Shown here: positions 1-12,400 of the stretch, piece after piece
How the letters are laid out: each line of letters opens with the position of its first letter
How positions within the stretch are numbered: position 1 is the stretch's first letter
Source of the DNA: Theobroma cacao
Lineage: Eukaryota; Streptophyta; Magnoliopsida; Malvales; Malvaceae
Direction: 5' to 3'
Assembly: GCF_000208745.1 (NCBI RefSeq)
Contig: NC_030855.1
Span: 12,270,540 to 12,334,539, forward strand
DNA length: 64,000 bases
The notes under the pieces: generated by a model
Seen by the model: only the letters and a program-made list of their open reading frames with translations
The model's database searches: none
What the model was told of the DNA's origin: nothing
Translations under genes and position numbers: made by a program

Positions 1-1039
1 AAATTCAGTTAACACATGACACCCCAGGAACAGCCGTGACACGATAACAACCCAAAAAACTAGTTAACCCACTACACGCCAGGAACAGCCGTGACATGCT
101 AAAATAACTGTTAACACATGTTATAGATGCATGGCGTGTAACAACTCTGGGCAATGTTTCTAATCCATTTTCTATTTTACACCAAATATTTCAGAAATTT
201 AAGTGTGTTGCAGAAATAAACCCAATAACAAGTACCTTGATGTCATCTCTGCTATAGGGTCTATTAATCTACGACAATGTGGCCAGATGCCGAGAGATAG
301 AACACAGCCCGATGATGATGGTGCTCAACAAAGAGTTGACAGAGCTCATATAGTTCAAAGATTTGAGAGAGCTGACAACGATGGTGCTCAACAGAGACTT
401 CTTAGAGTTGAGACAAGTCAGAGAGTTGAGAGAGAAAGATGACCTAGCCCAAATAGCTGGGCGCATTTATTTTTATTTTTTTTCTATTTTCTCTCTAGTG
501 GGAGGCAGATACCTCAAACAGCTGAGCATTTATTTGAAACAATGTTCTTAAGGGCATTTTGGTCTACTCATGCTTATTTTTGGCTAGAAATAGATAACTT
601 TATATGGATGGTTATTTCTAAAATCAGCTTATCACGAGGTCCTTTTCTCACAATTTCCTCTTTAATGATCTCACTTGTGCTATTAATGCTCTATTTTTCT
701 ATGAGTTTTTCTTCCTTTGTTCCTATACTTTATTTTCTGTTCCTATTTTATATAAAAAAAGAGAGATCAATATAATGAGTAAATTTGTACTTAACTTTTT
801 GTTTTATGATGGCTAAATTTTTAAAGTAATTTTTCAAAAGTGCTTTTCAAACTTAAATGTAAATCTTTTTGAAAATGCACAAATTCATCAAACTTAAATG
901 TAAATCTTTTTGAAAAAACACAAATTCAGAGGGAGCTTTACTTGAAAAATATTTTCAAATATTAAGCATATTTTCAAGGGGAGTTTTCTTCAATGAACAA
1001 ATTTAGCTTTTAATTTTGTCATATCAAAAAGGTAGAAAT
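1..1039 (+). mobile_element. Internal 3' end of a Copia-type retrotransposon (remnant)
   Basis: This stretch lies directly upstream of an LTR. It ends in TCAAAAAGGTAGAAAT followed by TGTTAG, which resembles the polypurine tract and LTR start of SIRE/Maximus-type Copia elements. At about 315-440 a repeated phrase (GATGGTGCTCAACA, at about 319 and 381) encodes a short charged, possibly coiled-coil segment that could be the end of an accessory ORF; its reading frame is uncertain. At about 858-930 a block of roughly 45 bp (CAAACTTAAATGTAAATC and following) is tandemly duplicated. No reverse transcriptase, integrase or gag can be seen; those parts would lie left of the window. Confidence 0.55.
24..96. 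repeat. Two-copy tandem repeat
   Basis: The 18-base word CCAGGAACAGCCGTGACA occurs at 24-41 and again at 79-96, so the unit is about 55 bp. It may be the end of a longer array cut by the window edge. Function unknown. Confidence 0.6.
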
Positions 1040-2718
1040 TGTTAGGTTTATTCTTGTTTTGACATGCCAAGATTGATTGAACTCAATGAGCTTTGAAAAT
1101 AACTGAAAGATATTTTTGAATATGAAGAAAATCCCCAAATGATTGTTAAAGCTGAACTTAAAGGAAAAATATATCGAAATGCTTTGATTGTTTGATCATG
1201 TTTTCAATATGAATGATCATGCTTTTGATCTTGAAGAAATATCTTTCAATTTTCTCGAAGGTATCTTGTTTTCAAAATTAAACGTGCCAACCTAAAAGTT
1301 AAGTTTTCAAAAGAAATAACTTCATTCTTATATGAAAAGAAAGCAAAATCTATTTCTTTGATAATAGGAAGAATCAATTCTGAAGAAGAAAAAGTCAATT
1401 CTCAAGCAAAGATCAATAGTGAAGAATTGATTCTGAGAAAGGAAAAAATCGGTTCTTGAAAGACAGAAGATTAAAGGTTTGTGAAGAATTGACACCTTAG
1501 AGATAAAGAATTGATTTTAGAGAGACAAAATGTTGAAGAAGAAAAAATCGATTCTACATGAAGAAGAAATCAGTTCTTGAAGCACCAAAAGTATAGCTTA
1601 GAAACTTAGTGACCAAGAAAGACATGACACAATTGGACAAAAGTGGAACGGCAAAGATCAATCTTGAATTCAAATTTTGGAATCAAACCACAATGAAAAA
1701 CTGACACCTTGAGGTAAAAGAATCGATTCTCCAAGATTGCAAAGGTGTCACATTTAAGCCCAATTGTAAAAGAATTGACATCTCAAAATAGATCTCAAAA
1801 TAGAAGAATCAATTCTCGAAAGATAGAAAGCTACAAACTTTGTAAAGAACCGACAACTCAACAACAAAGAATTAACTCTACAAATGCGATAGAATTTTAC
1901 GAGCTAGTTAGAACGTAAAAGAAATTATTCAAAATTCATTTCAATGGGGCAACAAATCTCAAAGGCTATAAATATGCATTTAAGGATGTTAAATCAAGAA
2001 GAGAAGAAGAATTTGAAAGATTTTGAATCACCTTTAAGGAAGAAAAGAGCGAAAAAACAAGCGAAACAATAATGAGTAGAAAGTTCCCATCTTTGAGCAA
2101 GTAAAGAGCCTAAAGTTCACATCTTTATCCTTCAACTGATCTTTCTTGAGCTTTAACCTTCCTTGATAATCCATATTTTTGTGAAAGCTCTCACCTTTCT
2201 GAACCTAACTTCTTTACCAACCTTTTTAGAGGTTTTTAGTTGGTAATTTACTATAATCCACTATTACATTGGCTATACCTCCAAGCAAAGGTAGAGGGGT
2301 TTTACTTGATCCTTTAAAAAGCTTCATATTGTGTAAAAATTTGTGCTTTAACTTGAAAAAGATAGTGTCTTGGTACAAGTTACGCCTGATCCTGCAAAAG
2401 AAACATTATAGAGGCTACGCTTGATCTTGCAAAAGGCATGTTGTAAATGTTACCCCTGACCCTATTGAAAAAGCAAGCTGATAATAGATTCAAACTCCTT
2501 TTGCTATCAAGGGAGAAGACATAAGCATTGAAAAGCCGAACCTCTATAAAAATCCTTTGAATACTTTTATTTTTCTACTCTTTACTCTTTTAGCTTATAC
2601 CCTGTTTTATTGTTTCATTCTTTCATATTTTAGCTAATTTTTGAAAAAAAGAGAATTTTTATTTAACAACCAATTCACCCCTTCTTGGTAGTTTTACTTT
2701 TAGCTTATCTTTCTAACA
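1040..2718 (+). mobile_element. 3' LTR of a Copia-type element (family A)
   Basis: The LTR begins TGTTAG and ends CTAACA. A reverse-complement copy of the whole unit lies at 16377-18030, which fixes both ends. It is 1,679 bp, long for a Copia LTR but normal for SIRE-type elements. The 1300-1900 part is full of copies, exact and degenerate, of the palindrome GAATCGATTC. The putative polypurine tract upstream and the internal remnant at 1-1039 make this the 3' LTR of an element truncated by the window edge. The TSD cannot be checked because the 5' end is outside. Confidence 0.8.
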
Positions 2719-2867
2719 AAGTGTATCAAATATAATCCCTAAAAAATATAAAATAAAAGATTATTAAGGAAAAAAGAAAACACATGATTAATTATTATCG
2801 TTTTTTGAGTAGACATTGCCAAATGCTAATACATTTCTTGTTTGTGACCATAGTCCTGAACCCTAAT

Positions 2868-4070
2868 AAAATGTTTGGTTGGAGGGAATGAAATAACCAT
2901 ATCCTTCTATTCCTAATCCTTCCTTAAAGTCTTATTTGGTTGGGAGAAATGGCCATTCCTTGGAATGACTACTTAAGGAGAAGGGGGAGTAGCTATTTCT
3001 CACTCCTTCTTGGTATTTGGCTATTAAGAGAGGTAAGAAATAGACTAAAAATGTTAATGGATAAAATGCCCTTTTATCAATTTGAAAAATTACCATGCTA
3101 TATAAAATGCAATTTATTCATTTTTCCCAATTTCTTTCTCTTTCCACCCATTTGCCTCTCTTATTCTCTCACTAAATTTCCTCCACCATGAAGGACAAGA
3201 AAGGGTGGTGGCGGCGATAGTGGCGAGAAACGATGATGGACAACACTAGTGCCTTCACGGCCAAATCCAGCCACAAGGAACATTGATTTTTCCCTCCTTA
3301 ACCAGATCTAGCAACAAAAAGCGCATATCGGCTCTCCCTAACACCAACCACATTTTTTATGACTAGCTGACGAGAAAAAAGAAAGGGTAAAATACCCCCA
3401 CATCCTTAAGTTTTAATCGAAATTCCAAACGAATTCATTAGTTTTTGAAATGGACATTCCGCTCCAAAAAAAATCTTTTGCTAGACACATAAGTCCAACC
3501 GTTAGTCAATCATTAGCATTTCTGTTAGTTTGATGATGTGGTAATATGAAAATGATAATTTTACCCTTTATTAATTTAAAAAATTACTATTATATATTTT
3601 TTATAATTTTTTTATTTTCTGAAAAAAATAAAAAAGAGCACCGATTGATGCTCCCTTTTTTATTTTTTCAAAAAAATAATAATGATTTTTTAAATTAATA
3701 AAGAAAAAATGACATTTTAATCCTTTCATAATCTCTGTCAAAGGTGTTTACACTTTTGAGATGGAGTTTCTATTTCGAAAATTAATTAACTCGTCTGGAA
3801 TTTCGATCAAAACTTAAGGGTATTGAGTATTTTACCCACAAAGAAAAGAAAGTAAAAAAAGAAAAAAATTAGAATGAATTTAAAATAAAAAGGTTTAAGT
3901 TTTAATTATAAATTATTAAAAATTAATATTTAAGATTTCAAAATGAAATCAAAGTTATTATTCATAATAACTAAATTTAAGAATAATTATTTATCTCTTA
4001 TTATATTTCTATATAATGACTATTCTATTCTTATTCTATTCCATTCCATGAACCAAACACACCCTAATTT
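2868..4070. mobile_element. Tourist/Harbinger-like non-autonomous DNA transposon (approximate ends)
   Basis: The left end reads ATGTTTGGTTGGAGGGAATG and the right end, reverse-complemented, reads GTGTGTTTGGTTCATGGAAT. This is the TGTTTGGTT-plus-GGAAT terminal style of plant Tourist elements. TAA lies next to both ends, fitting a 3-bp target. A second copy of the left-end motif at about 2931 (TTATTTGGTTGGGAG) means the true left boundary could be there. A separate foldback element (3385-3837) is inserted inside. No transposase reading frame is visible, and the short ORFs here look like chance. Confidence 0.5.
3385..3837. mobile_element. Foldback Mutator-like MITE
   Basis: The element starts GGGTAAAATACCCCCACATC and ends in the reverse complement of GGGTAAAATACTCAATACCC. 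The terminal inverted repeats are similar for roughly 90 bp and share CTTAAGTTTTRATCGAAATT. The centre is itself an AT-rich inverted repeat, so nearly all 453 bp can fold back. The flanks are AAAAAGAAA (3376-3384) and ACAAAGAAA (3838-3846), an 8-of-9 match that fits the 9-bp target duplication of Mutator-like elements. It carries no coding capacity. The low-complexity flanks weaken the TSD argument a little. Confidence 0.7.
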
Positions 4071-4390
4071 TATTTTGCAAAGTGAAAACCCTCATTCTTA
4101 ATAAACTTTTAAGTCAAGTTTAAAATATAAATAATAAACTTAATTAAATGACCAATCACACGTAAATAAAAATATCTTTAAATAAAAAGTATTGGTAGTT
4201 ACTGTTTTTAAACGTTGGATTCCCAAATGTTATGACGCTGACATGAGACAAAAGGCTTGCCTTAAATTTAATTTGTTCGGATGAGAGGGAAGAGGCACTA
4301 ATTGTGTGTGCTGAGTTGCAAAATTCCGAAAGCAACAAAGCTCAACACAAAGGGCAGAGAAGGGACAAGTGGTATACGAAAATAAAATAC

Positions 4391-4425
<35 letters not shown>

Positions 4426-5259
4426 CAAAAAGCAATAATGGATGCCTTATAGTGTCGGCAAACATTCGGTTGAATGGAGAAGGCTAGCGATTGCGGTGTG
4501 GATAATTTAGCCCTCTAATGTGAATAGATATCCACTCCCTCAGTTATATTTTCTTTATCTTAAATAGTTTTTCACAAAATTAAAAAAATTATTATTTTAA
4601 TATTAATTTAATTTCTTCCAGAGGAAAGAAACAGTCGGTGGATTTTTTGTAAACCGCAAAAATATGGTAGAAATTAGCAGAGAAAGGATAGCGTAAAGGC
4701 AGGTGCGCTAAAAGGTGAAGATTACCTACCATTAGTTGCAATGTGGAGCTTTCGGGCCAAGAAAATATGGATTGGAAAAGAAGCAAACGTTACAGGTTTT
4801 TATTACTTTATTACAAATTACAATTGGGACAGACAGACTGTCGGTGTCCAGTAGCAGAGTTGTCAGTGTCGTCTTAACGCGCCTACCTTAATATTTTTTA
4901 TTGAGTATTTTAAGTGCGCCACAATAACACACAATTAAAATAAAAAATATATAAGGAAGCATAAACTCACATGAGACAGATAATTAAGGGTTACACAGTG
5001 CATCATTGAGCAAGCACCGTCAGCGTGAGCAGTGCAGTCCACCCACCAAATCTGCAAGGTCAATATTACCCCCTTCCTTAAGTCCATCTCCTCACTGGCA
5101 AAAGCTAATAAAGAAAACAGCCACTGCCTACTTAAACACATTTCCATCCGCTTCACATCTGTCGGTGGTGGTGCTGCTGCTGCTGCTGTGCTGCTACTGC
5201 AACCTCTCTAATCTTGTCCTGTGTTGATTATTCTTGGGCCAGAGCTGAAATTACTCCAA
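4071..5259. other. Intergenic region and leader of the glucanase gene
   Basis: No gene is recognisable here. A (TA)n run lies at about 4391-4418. The last 300 bp become pyrimidine- and CT-rich with GTGCTGCTGCTGCTGCTG-like runs (about 5168-5190), as in plant 5' leaders. The AT-rich part at 4100-4950 is the likely promoter of the downstream gene. Confidence 0.5.
4948..4954 (+). promoter_or_regulatory. Candidate TATA box of the KORRIGAN-type gene
   Basis: TATATAA is followed by GG. It sits about 306 bp upstream of the chosen start codon and would imply a leader of roughly 270 bp. AT-rich DNA gives many chance matches, so this is only a candidate. Confidence 0.3.
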
Positions 5260-8200
5260 ATGAGCATGTTCGGCAGAGATCCATGGGGGGGTCCGCTGGA
5301 GATAAACGCGGCTGACTCCGCCACAGATGACGACCGGAGCAGGAATCTCCAGGACTTGGACAGGGCTGCGCTGTCTCGCCCCTTGGATGAGACCCAGCAG
5401 AGCTGGCTGCTCGGCCCCGGCGAGCAGAAGAAGAAGAAGTACGTTGATCTGGGATGCATCATTGTGAGCCGCAAGATCTTTGTATGGACAGTGGGGACCC
5501 TGCTGGTCTCAGGCTTGCTTGCCGGATTCATAACCCTAATCGTGAAAACGGTTCCGCGTCATCACCACGCGCACGGTCCGCCCGATAACTACACTCTCGC
5601 CCTTCATAAGGCCCTCATGTTTTTCAATGCTCAGCGTTGTACGTTTTCTTTTCTCCCATTACTTTTAGCTCCAACTGTGTTACTTTGCCAGTTGAACTTC
5701 AGATCTGATCCCATCAACATCGAACACCCAACACCCAACACCCAACACCCAACACCCAACACCCATCCCATCCAAGCAAACTGGAAAACAACCATGATTG
5801 CTACGTTGGGTATTGTTCAGATCGGATCGGATCAGATTAAATCCATGAGTTTCAGAATACTGTAGTAAATACACTTAACATCACCCAGCCTTTACTAGTG
5901 TTATTGTTTCATGAATGCCGGTCTTTCTTCAGCCAAATAATGGTAATAATCTAATTTATAAATCCACTGCAGCCGGGAAAATGCCCAAGCATAATAATGT
6001 GTCGTGGAGAGGGAACTCGTGCCTCCGAGATGGCAAATCGGATCCCTCAACTTTGATGAAGGATCTGGTCGGCGGTTACTACGACGCTGGAGATGCCATC
6101 AAGTTCAACTTTCCTGCATCTTTTGCCATGACCATGTTGAGCTGGAGCGTAATTGAGTACAGTGCTAAATATGAGGCTGCCGGGGAGCTCAATCATGTTA
6201 AAGAGATCATCAAATGGGGTACTGATTATTTTCTCAAGACCTTCAACAATTCTGCTGATACCATAGACAGGGTTGCAGCGCAGGTATAATTGTACTATTT
6301 GTTAATTTTATTGCTACCATACTAGCAATTGACCAATACTAGTGGTATTCTTGTTCTCATTCTTCTTTGTCAATTATTAGATGCTGACTTATAAATTCAC
6401 AGGTTGGGGTGGGAGATACATCCGGAGGCAGTACAAACCCAAATGATCATTATTGCTGGATGCGCCCTGAGGACATTGATTACCCTCGTCCTGTCTATGA
6501 ATGTCACAGCTGCTCCGATCTTGCTGCTGAAATGGCTGCTGCTTTGGCTTCTGCTTCCATCGTTTTCAAAGACAACAAGGCATACTCCCAAAAGCTTGTC
6601 CATGGTGCCCGGACCCTCTTTGAGTTTGCAAGGGATCAGCGAGGCAGATACAGTGCTGGTGGTTCTGATGCCGCCATCTTTTATAATTCCTCCAGTTACT
6701 GGGATGAGTTCGTTTGGGGTGGAGCCTGGTTATACTATGCCACCGGGAACTCTTCCTATCTTCAGTTAGCTACTCATCCTAAACTTGCCAAGCATGCTGG
6801 TGCTTTCTGGGGAGGCCCAGATTATGGTGTTCTTAGCTGGGATAACAAGCTAGCTGGTGCTCAGGTAACTCTATGCTGCTTTTCTTTCTAGTCTTGTACC
6901 TTGTGTAGCCGCTGCTCTGTTTTAATTATTTGATGTAAGGCTTTTTTGACAAAATCTTGTTCAGAATTTACATTTTAAGTTGGTGTGCATTGTTTAGAAC
7001 ACTGTGATGTTCAAATAATTTATGTGCATTGCACTTTAAGCAAGGAAGGTGATTCTTCTTGATAAAATCAATTAGCTTTCTTTGAGGCATTTGGTGAATT
7101 TCTCCCAGTTTCTGCCCTTTGTTCATATTATGATTCAATATTGCATTTTGATTTCAATAAAGGTACATCCTAATTCTTGTTTCCTTGCCATTTTTTCAAT
7201 AAGAACAAAGTTTTGAGGGTAACATTGCCACTCATCAGTTATCTCTTATTTTGTAGTTAAATCATTTTCCCCACATTTTTCTGCCTAAATCATGTGTATA
7301 ATTGCGCTACAATGTCAGCGATCATACATTTCCGGGATCACAAGGCTGTTAAGTTGCTACTTTGAACTATTTATTTGCTCAACTGCTTATTTCTCTGTTT
7401 ACTGTTACGATATGCATTGACTTCTACTTGCAACAATTTGCAGTATAGGGTAATTAACTTTTTGGATTGTTTAACTATAGTGCTATCGGGAACTAACTTT
7501 CATGTTTATCACCATATAACCAATAATTCGTGTTTTAGGTGCTTCTGAGCCGGTTGAGATTGTTTTTGAGTCCTGGATATCCATATGAGGAAATATTGAG
7601 AACATTCCACAATCAGACCAGCATAGTTATGTGCTCATTCCTTCCAGTTTTCACTAGCTTTAACAGAACAAAAGGTAAACATATGTGCTGTTTTTGTTGA
7701 CCTTTTCATACTCAAATGTATTGGATGTGTACTTTTTGGACTACAATAACTTTGGACATTACACAGGAGGTTTGATCCAGCTAAACCATGGAAGGCCTCA
7801 GCCTCTACAATATGTTGTCAATGCAGCCTTCTTAGCCACCCTATACAGTGATTATCTTGATGCTGCCGATACACCTGGATGGTATTGTGGTCCCAATTTC
7901 TATTCAACTGATGTCTTGCGGGACTTTGCCAAAACCCAGGTATGTTGTGGTCTGTTCTTTTTCAAATGATTGTCCAGTGGACATGGTTAAGCCACTTAAT
8001 CCTGAATTATACAAAGGCAGGGTGGCCAATAATTTTGTTTTTCGGCTGTTGTTTTGGCAGATTGATTACATCCTAGGAAAAAATCCACGGAAAATGAGCT
8101 ATATTGTGGGTTTTGGTAACCATTACCCAAGACATGTTCACCATAGAGGTGCTTCTATCCCTAAGAATAAGATCAAATATAACTGTAAAGGGGGATGGAA

Positions 8201-8462
8201 ATGGAGAGATACCACAAAGCCAAACCCTAATACACTTGTTGGAGCCATGGTTGCTGGACCTGACAAGCATGATGGATTTCATGACGTTCGCACCAACTAC
8301 AACTACACAGAACCAACTCTTGCAGGCAACGCGGGTTTGGTTGCTGCACTCGTGGCATTGTCTGGTGACAAGTCAACTGGGATTGACAAGAATACCATTT
8401 TTTCTGCAGTTCCACCAATGTTTCCCACACCGCCACCACCTCCAGCACCTTGGAAGCCATAA
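5260..8462 (+). CDS. KOR1: Membrane-anchored endo-1,4-beta-glucanase, KORRIGAN type (GH9)
   Basis: A type II membrane GH9 endoglucanase that acts with the cellulose synthase complex at the plasma membrane and in Golgi/post-Golgi vesicles. Exons, all GT..AG and in phase: 5260-5638, 5973-6283, 6403-6864, 7539-7674, 7767-7939, 8061-8462, giving 620 aa against 621 in Arabidopsis KOR1. The start was chosen because [15 protein letters not shown] matches the family N-terminus; Met3 (5266) is an alternative. Visible features are a cytosolic tail with the sorting-type SWLLGP (res. 48-53), a KKKK stretch, one transmembrane helix (about 72-95), the catalytic region GGYYDAGD (about 160-167), [24 protein letters not shown] near the end, and the KOR-specific Pro-rich C-terminus [10 protein letters not shown]. 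Several N-glycosylation sequons (NNVS, NQTS, NYTE) fit a luminal/extracellular catalytic domain. No frameshift or lost key residue is seen. Confidence 0.95.
5723..5766 (+). repeat. Minisatellite in intron 1 of the glucanase gene
   Basis: Five to six head-to-tail copies of an ACACCCA unit (spaced 8-9 bp) lie in intron 1 (5639-5972). The array is short, simple and likely to vary in length between individuals. Confidence 0.8.
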
Positions 8463-9482
8463 AGATATTTTAGATCTGTCCTCGTTTACGCTTTGTTGTG
8501 TGACCTACAGGATGATTTTGGAAGTAGTTTTTGGTACCCTGATGGCCTTGAGAGGGAAGGTAATGCAAAAGGCAAGAAAGGGGAGACAAGAAAGGGAACA
8601 ACCTACAGGCAGAACTTATGTTTGGTTGTCAGGTTGCAGAATCGGCCCAGCATTCAGAACTGATAGTTGGAATATGAAGTCTCTTTGGATTTCGTGGTAT
8701 ACAGTGTATATGTATGATATCAATATTGTATTCTTTGAAACACGAGTTAAAAACTCCAGAATTGGTTAACAATAAATCTGTGTTTAATTTCTAATTCCTG
8801 CAGTTTTTCGGGGATAAGGATCTTGCAATAGTTGTTGGCATTTATGTGATTTTCGTCTTAAGTTAGTATTTCATACAAACTGAACTGGAAGTGTCCTGGA
8901 ATCGAGAAGCCATCCATCTTGTCAGGTTATCGTGTATATATTTTCTTTAATGCTTTTCTCTTTTTAAATGACATTTAAATGACACGGCAATTATTAATAG
9001 TTGCAAGAGTTGATGTTTGTAAAGTTTCTTTCCCACTTGGATTGTAAGTGTATAACGGTTATATATTTCATTTGATGTAAAGAAAGGATGCGGTAAAGCT
9101 TGAAAAACTATGACAGTCGATAACAGCAGTGCGGATTGCGTTAGTAGCAGAATCTAGTGTAGCTGTTCTGCAAAGAAAAAGAAACATGAGAGGTCCAGCT
9201 CAAGTGATTCCTATCAACAATGAGAGTTCATCTGACCTTTATGCCTTTCTTTTGTCTCTTGGTTGATTCGTCGGCACGTTACTTGTTTTTTCCGTTTCAC
9301 TTATGCTCAGTCAAATTCTTTTCCCTTACCTTTGTATATGCTTATTCTTTGTCACCTTCACTTCTTTCGCTTTCATATACTCATGAAAACAACCATCAAA
9401 CAAGGCGACATTTGGGTTTTTATTGTTTCTTATTTGTTGCGGTCTCATCACCCGACTGAAGCACATTGACTTGTATCAAGAC
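8463..9482. other. 3' UTR of the glucanase gene and short intergenic spacer
   Basis: Only about 1 kb separates the glucanase stop from the MLO start, and both genes are on the + strand. The first 300-400 bp are probably 3' UTR. The last 200-300 bp are pyrimidine-rich (CTTTTGTCTCTTGG, CACTTCTTTCGCTTTC) like a leader for the MLO gene. The open frames here do not resemble any protein I know. Confidence 0.5.
8771..8776 (+). terminator. Candidate poly(A) signal of the glucanase gene
   Basis: AATAAA lies 309 bp after the stop codon in an AT-rich setting. Plant poly(A) signals are loose, so this is only the best-looking candidate. Confidence 0.4.
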
Positions 9483-12400
9483 ATGGCAGAAGAAGAGTCC
9501 AGCTCTCTGCAGTATTCACCAACCTGGGTGGTTGCTTCTGTCTGTTTTCTCATTGTCCTCATATCTCTTATTGCTGAACGAGGTCTTCATCGCCTTGGAA
9601 AGGTATCCAAAACAATCTTTGCTCGTCCAGGTTTTACCAGATTGCTTAATTGTATTCTCTCCAAGGATAGAATCGAAACTCATTTTTTTCAGTAAAATGT
9701 TTGTCCTGGAATTTCGATCTGTGCTGGGGGGAAGGGAAGCAAAAGTACAATTAGATATTCATTCTTTTTATTTTTTCAAAAAGTGCTGGTAATTCAAGGT
9801 AAACAGTAGAAGAGCTAAGGGTTCAGCCACGGATTTTCATTCTTCATATCCCAAACATAATACTGTTCTGAAGTTGCTAAAACCAACTTTTTACATACTT
9901 TATACGCTTGACTAGCTCATAAGTGATGAAGCATTTTAATTTAGAGAGAATTCTTGGTAGGATACATGTATACCATCTGCAAAATTTGTTCTGATTATAT
10001 GTTGAACATCGAAATATTTCTTAGAAGTATATTGCATAACTGTTGACCATTGATATCAAGATGATTATGCAGATCGATATTTCTTAGAAGTACATTGAAA
10101 TATTTCTAAGAAAATCTTCCATCTGTCTTTGTGTTTGCCAATCCAGTTTTTGAAGCATAACAAACAAGATGCACTATTTGAAGCTTTACAAAAATTAAAA
10201 GAAGGTTTGCTTGCTTCCTTGTTCTCTCTTGAAACATTATCTATACACAATATACATTTTATATTATCTTGCTTGTGATTCCCTAAAGTATAATGTTAGG
10301 CAGCTCATGTCATAGAAGTATATTTCTATGACTACCTATTAAGAAAACTTCAATCCAGCTTTAGCTGTATCACATTAAAACCTTCTGAGTTCATATATTG
10401 TAGAGCAAAGTTCAGTTTTAGGGAGTTTCCGAGAGAAGGTCATGTCACTTCCATATTTATTTCCATTCTTTTCTCTTCTGCATATACACTTGGAAATTTA
10501 AGATGTTCTAAGTTTCTGTGATCATCCATGGATTTGCCGCTGATTTTGGTTATTAAAATAATACAATTTGACGTGTCATTGAATTTCTCGGTTAATCTCA
10601 CAAGGTGCTGAAATGGTGTATATATAATTCCTACTCCTTGCAACTTCGTTAGGCCTTGAATTCGTAAGTTATCTCTGTTTTTGCCTGACTATTGGGTTAA
10701 TTACTGATGTTTGTTGACAGAGTTGATGCTCTTAGGATTCATCTCCCTTCTATTAACAGTCTCTCAAGGTCTAGTAAGTCGAATGTGCATCCCAGATGAC
10801 TTGGTATCCAATATGCTTCCATGCAAGAGGGACAGTGAAAAAAAAGGCCATGAAGAATATTCTCCTCAACTTATAAACAATAGACGGCGCCTGTTTTCCA
10901 CAGAAAGTAGCTCAGGGCAATGTTCGCATGAGGTATATTACCAATGAAACTCTAGATGAAGCTTACCCTTTCCAGAGGGGGATTGATTTGATTTTTGCTC
11001 CAAATTAATTAAATCTGATTTTTCTTTTTCTTATCTCAGGGTCAGGTCCCCTTATTGTCATTGGAAGCATTGCATCAGCTGCACATTTTCATCTTTGTAT
11101 TGGCAGTTGTTCACGTGATATTCTGCGTCACTACAATGGTTCTTGGAGGAGCAAGGGTGACGTTATCTACTCGCAAACTTTTACAATTCGCTGCACTATA
11201 ATTAGATTATTCATTTCAGAAAATGTTTTGCCTTAGCTCAAGAAGCTCAAACTAAGAAAGTTTAATTTAACCATCTGGTTTTCTTCAACTCTTCAAACTA
11301 AGAAAGTTTTTAAATTTTATTTGTTTTATATTGTATAGATACGTGAATGGAAGAAATGGGAAAAATGGGTTTCTGAAGGTAGAAGAGGTAACACCAAACG
11401 AAATTTTTCAAATCCACCATGTGTTAACTAGAGTTATATGGTTGAGAATTGAGAATCAATTTTGTTCTCCGGTCCTGCAGAGGAAACCCATCGTCACCGT
11501 AAGTTATTTCAACAACATGCACAAGGATTTTGGAGAAAGGCAGCAGTTGTGAGCTGGACAGTAAGTCTTTACAGCTATTTTTCTCCTACGTGTACTGTTA
11601 CCGCTTTGAATGATTTGAGTTATTTTGCTTTGTTTCATGGCCACCCTTTCTTTCTCAAACGTACAAACCTGGCCTGTTGGTTATATGACAGCAATTTCTT
11701 ATGTCGCTTTTTGGCAGATCTCATTTTTCAAACAGTTTTATGGCTCTGTTACCATGTCAGACTACATAGCACTTCGAGAAGGCTTCATCATGGTTAAGTC
11801 CCCATTATCAATCATATGTACTTTACGTTTGCATCTAGTGTTTTTTTCTGGGCTTTTGCTATACGAGAAGGACGTTAACAGCCCCTTTTGCTCACCTTCT
11901 AGGCCCAATGCCCTGGACATAGTAAATTCAATTTTCACAAGTACATGATGCGAACACTTGAAGTGGACTTCAAAAAGGTTGTTGGCATAAGGTAATCTAA
12001 ACAGCATTGCAACTTTTAATAGTTAAGTTTTTTTTTTATTTTATTTTACTAATATCATTTAATATATAGCTGGTACCTGTGGCTATTTGTGGTGGTGTTT
12101 TTGCTCTTGAATGTGAAAGGTAATGTTTCCTTTAATCCAAATGAGGTGAATGTAGTTTTCGTTTCACATTTCAGTAATGGGATTCTATGGATTTCATGTT
12201 AAGCAGGATGGCATACGTATTTCTGGTTATCGTTTCTCCCAGTAGTTGTAAGTGGATTTAACTGCATTCAGTGGTTCATTCTAATTTAGTTGACGAATGA
12301 ATTCACGTAACGTTAATGGTTTAAGTTAAACGAAATTGTACAGCTTCTACTTCTAGTGGGTGCCAAGTTAGAGCACATAATCATTCGCTTAGCTCAGGAT

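Noticed and set aside
5208..5531. Minus-strand frame opposite exon 1 of the glucanase gene
   Set aside because: Antisense shadow of a strongly coding exon.
8104..8769. 221-codon frame overlapping the last glucanase exon
   Set aside because: Out of frame with the GH9 domain and low complexity; the GH9 frame accounts for the exon.
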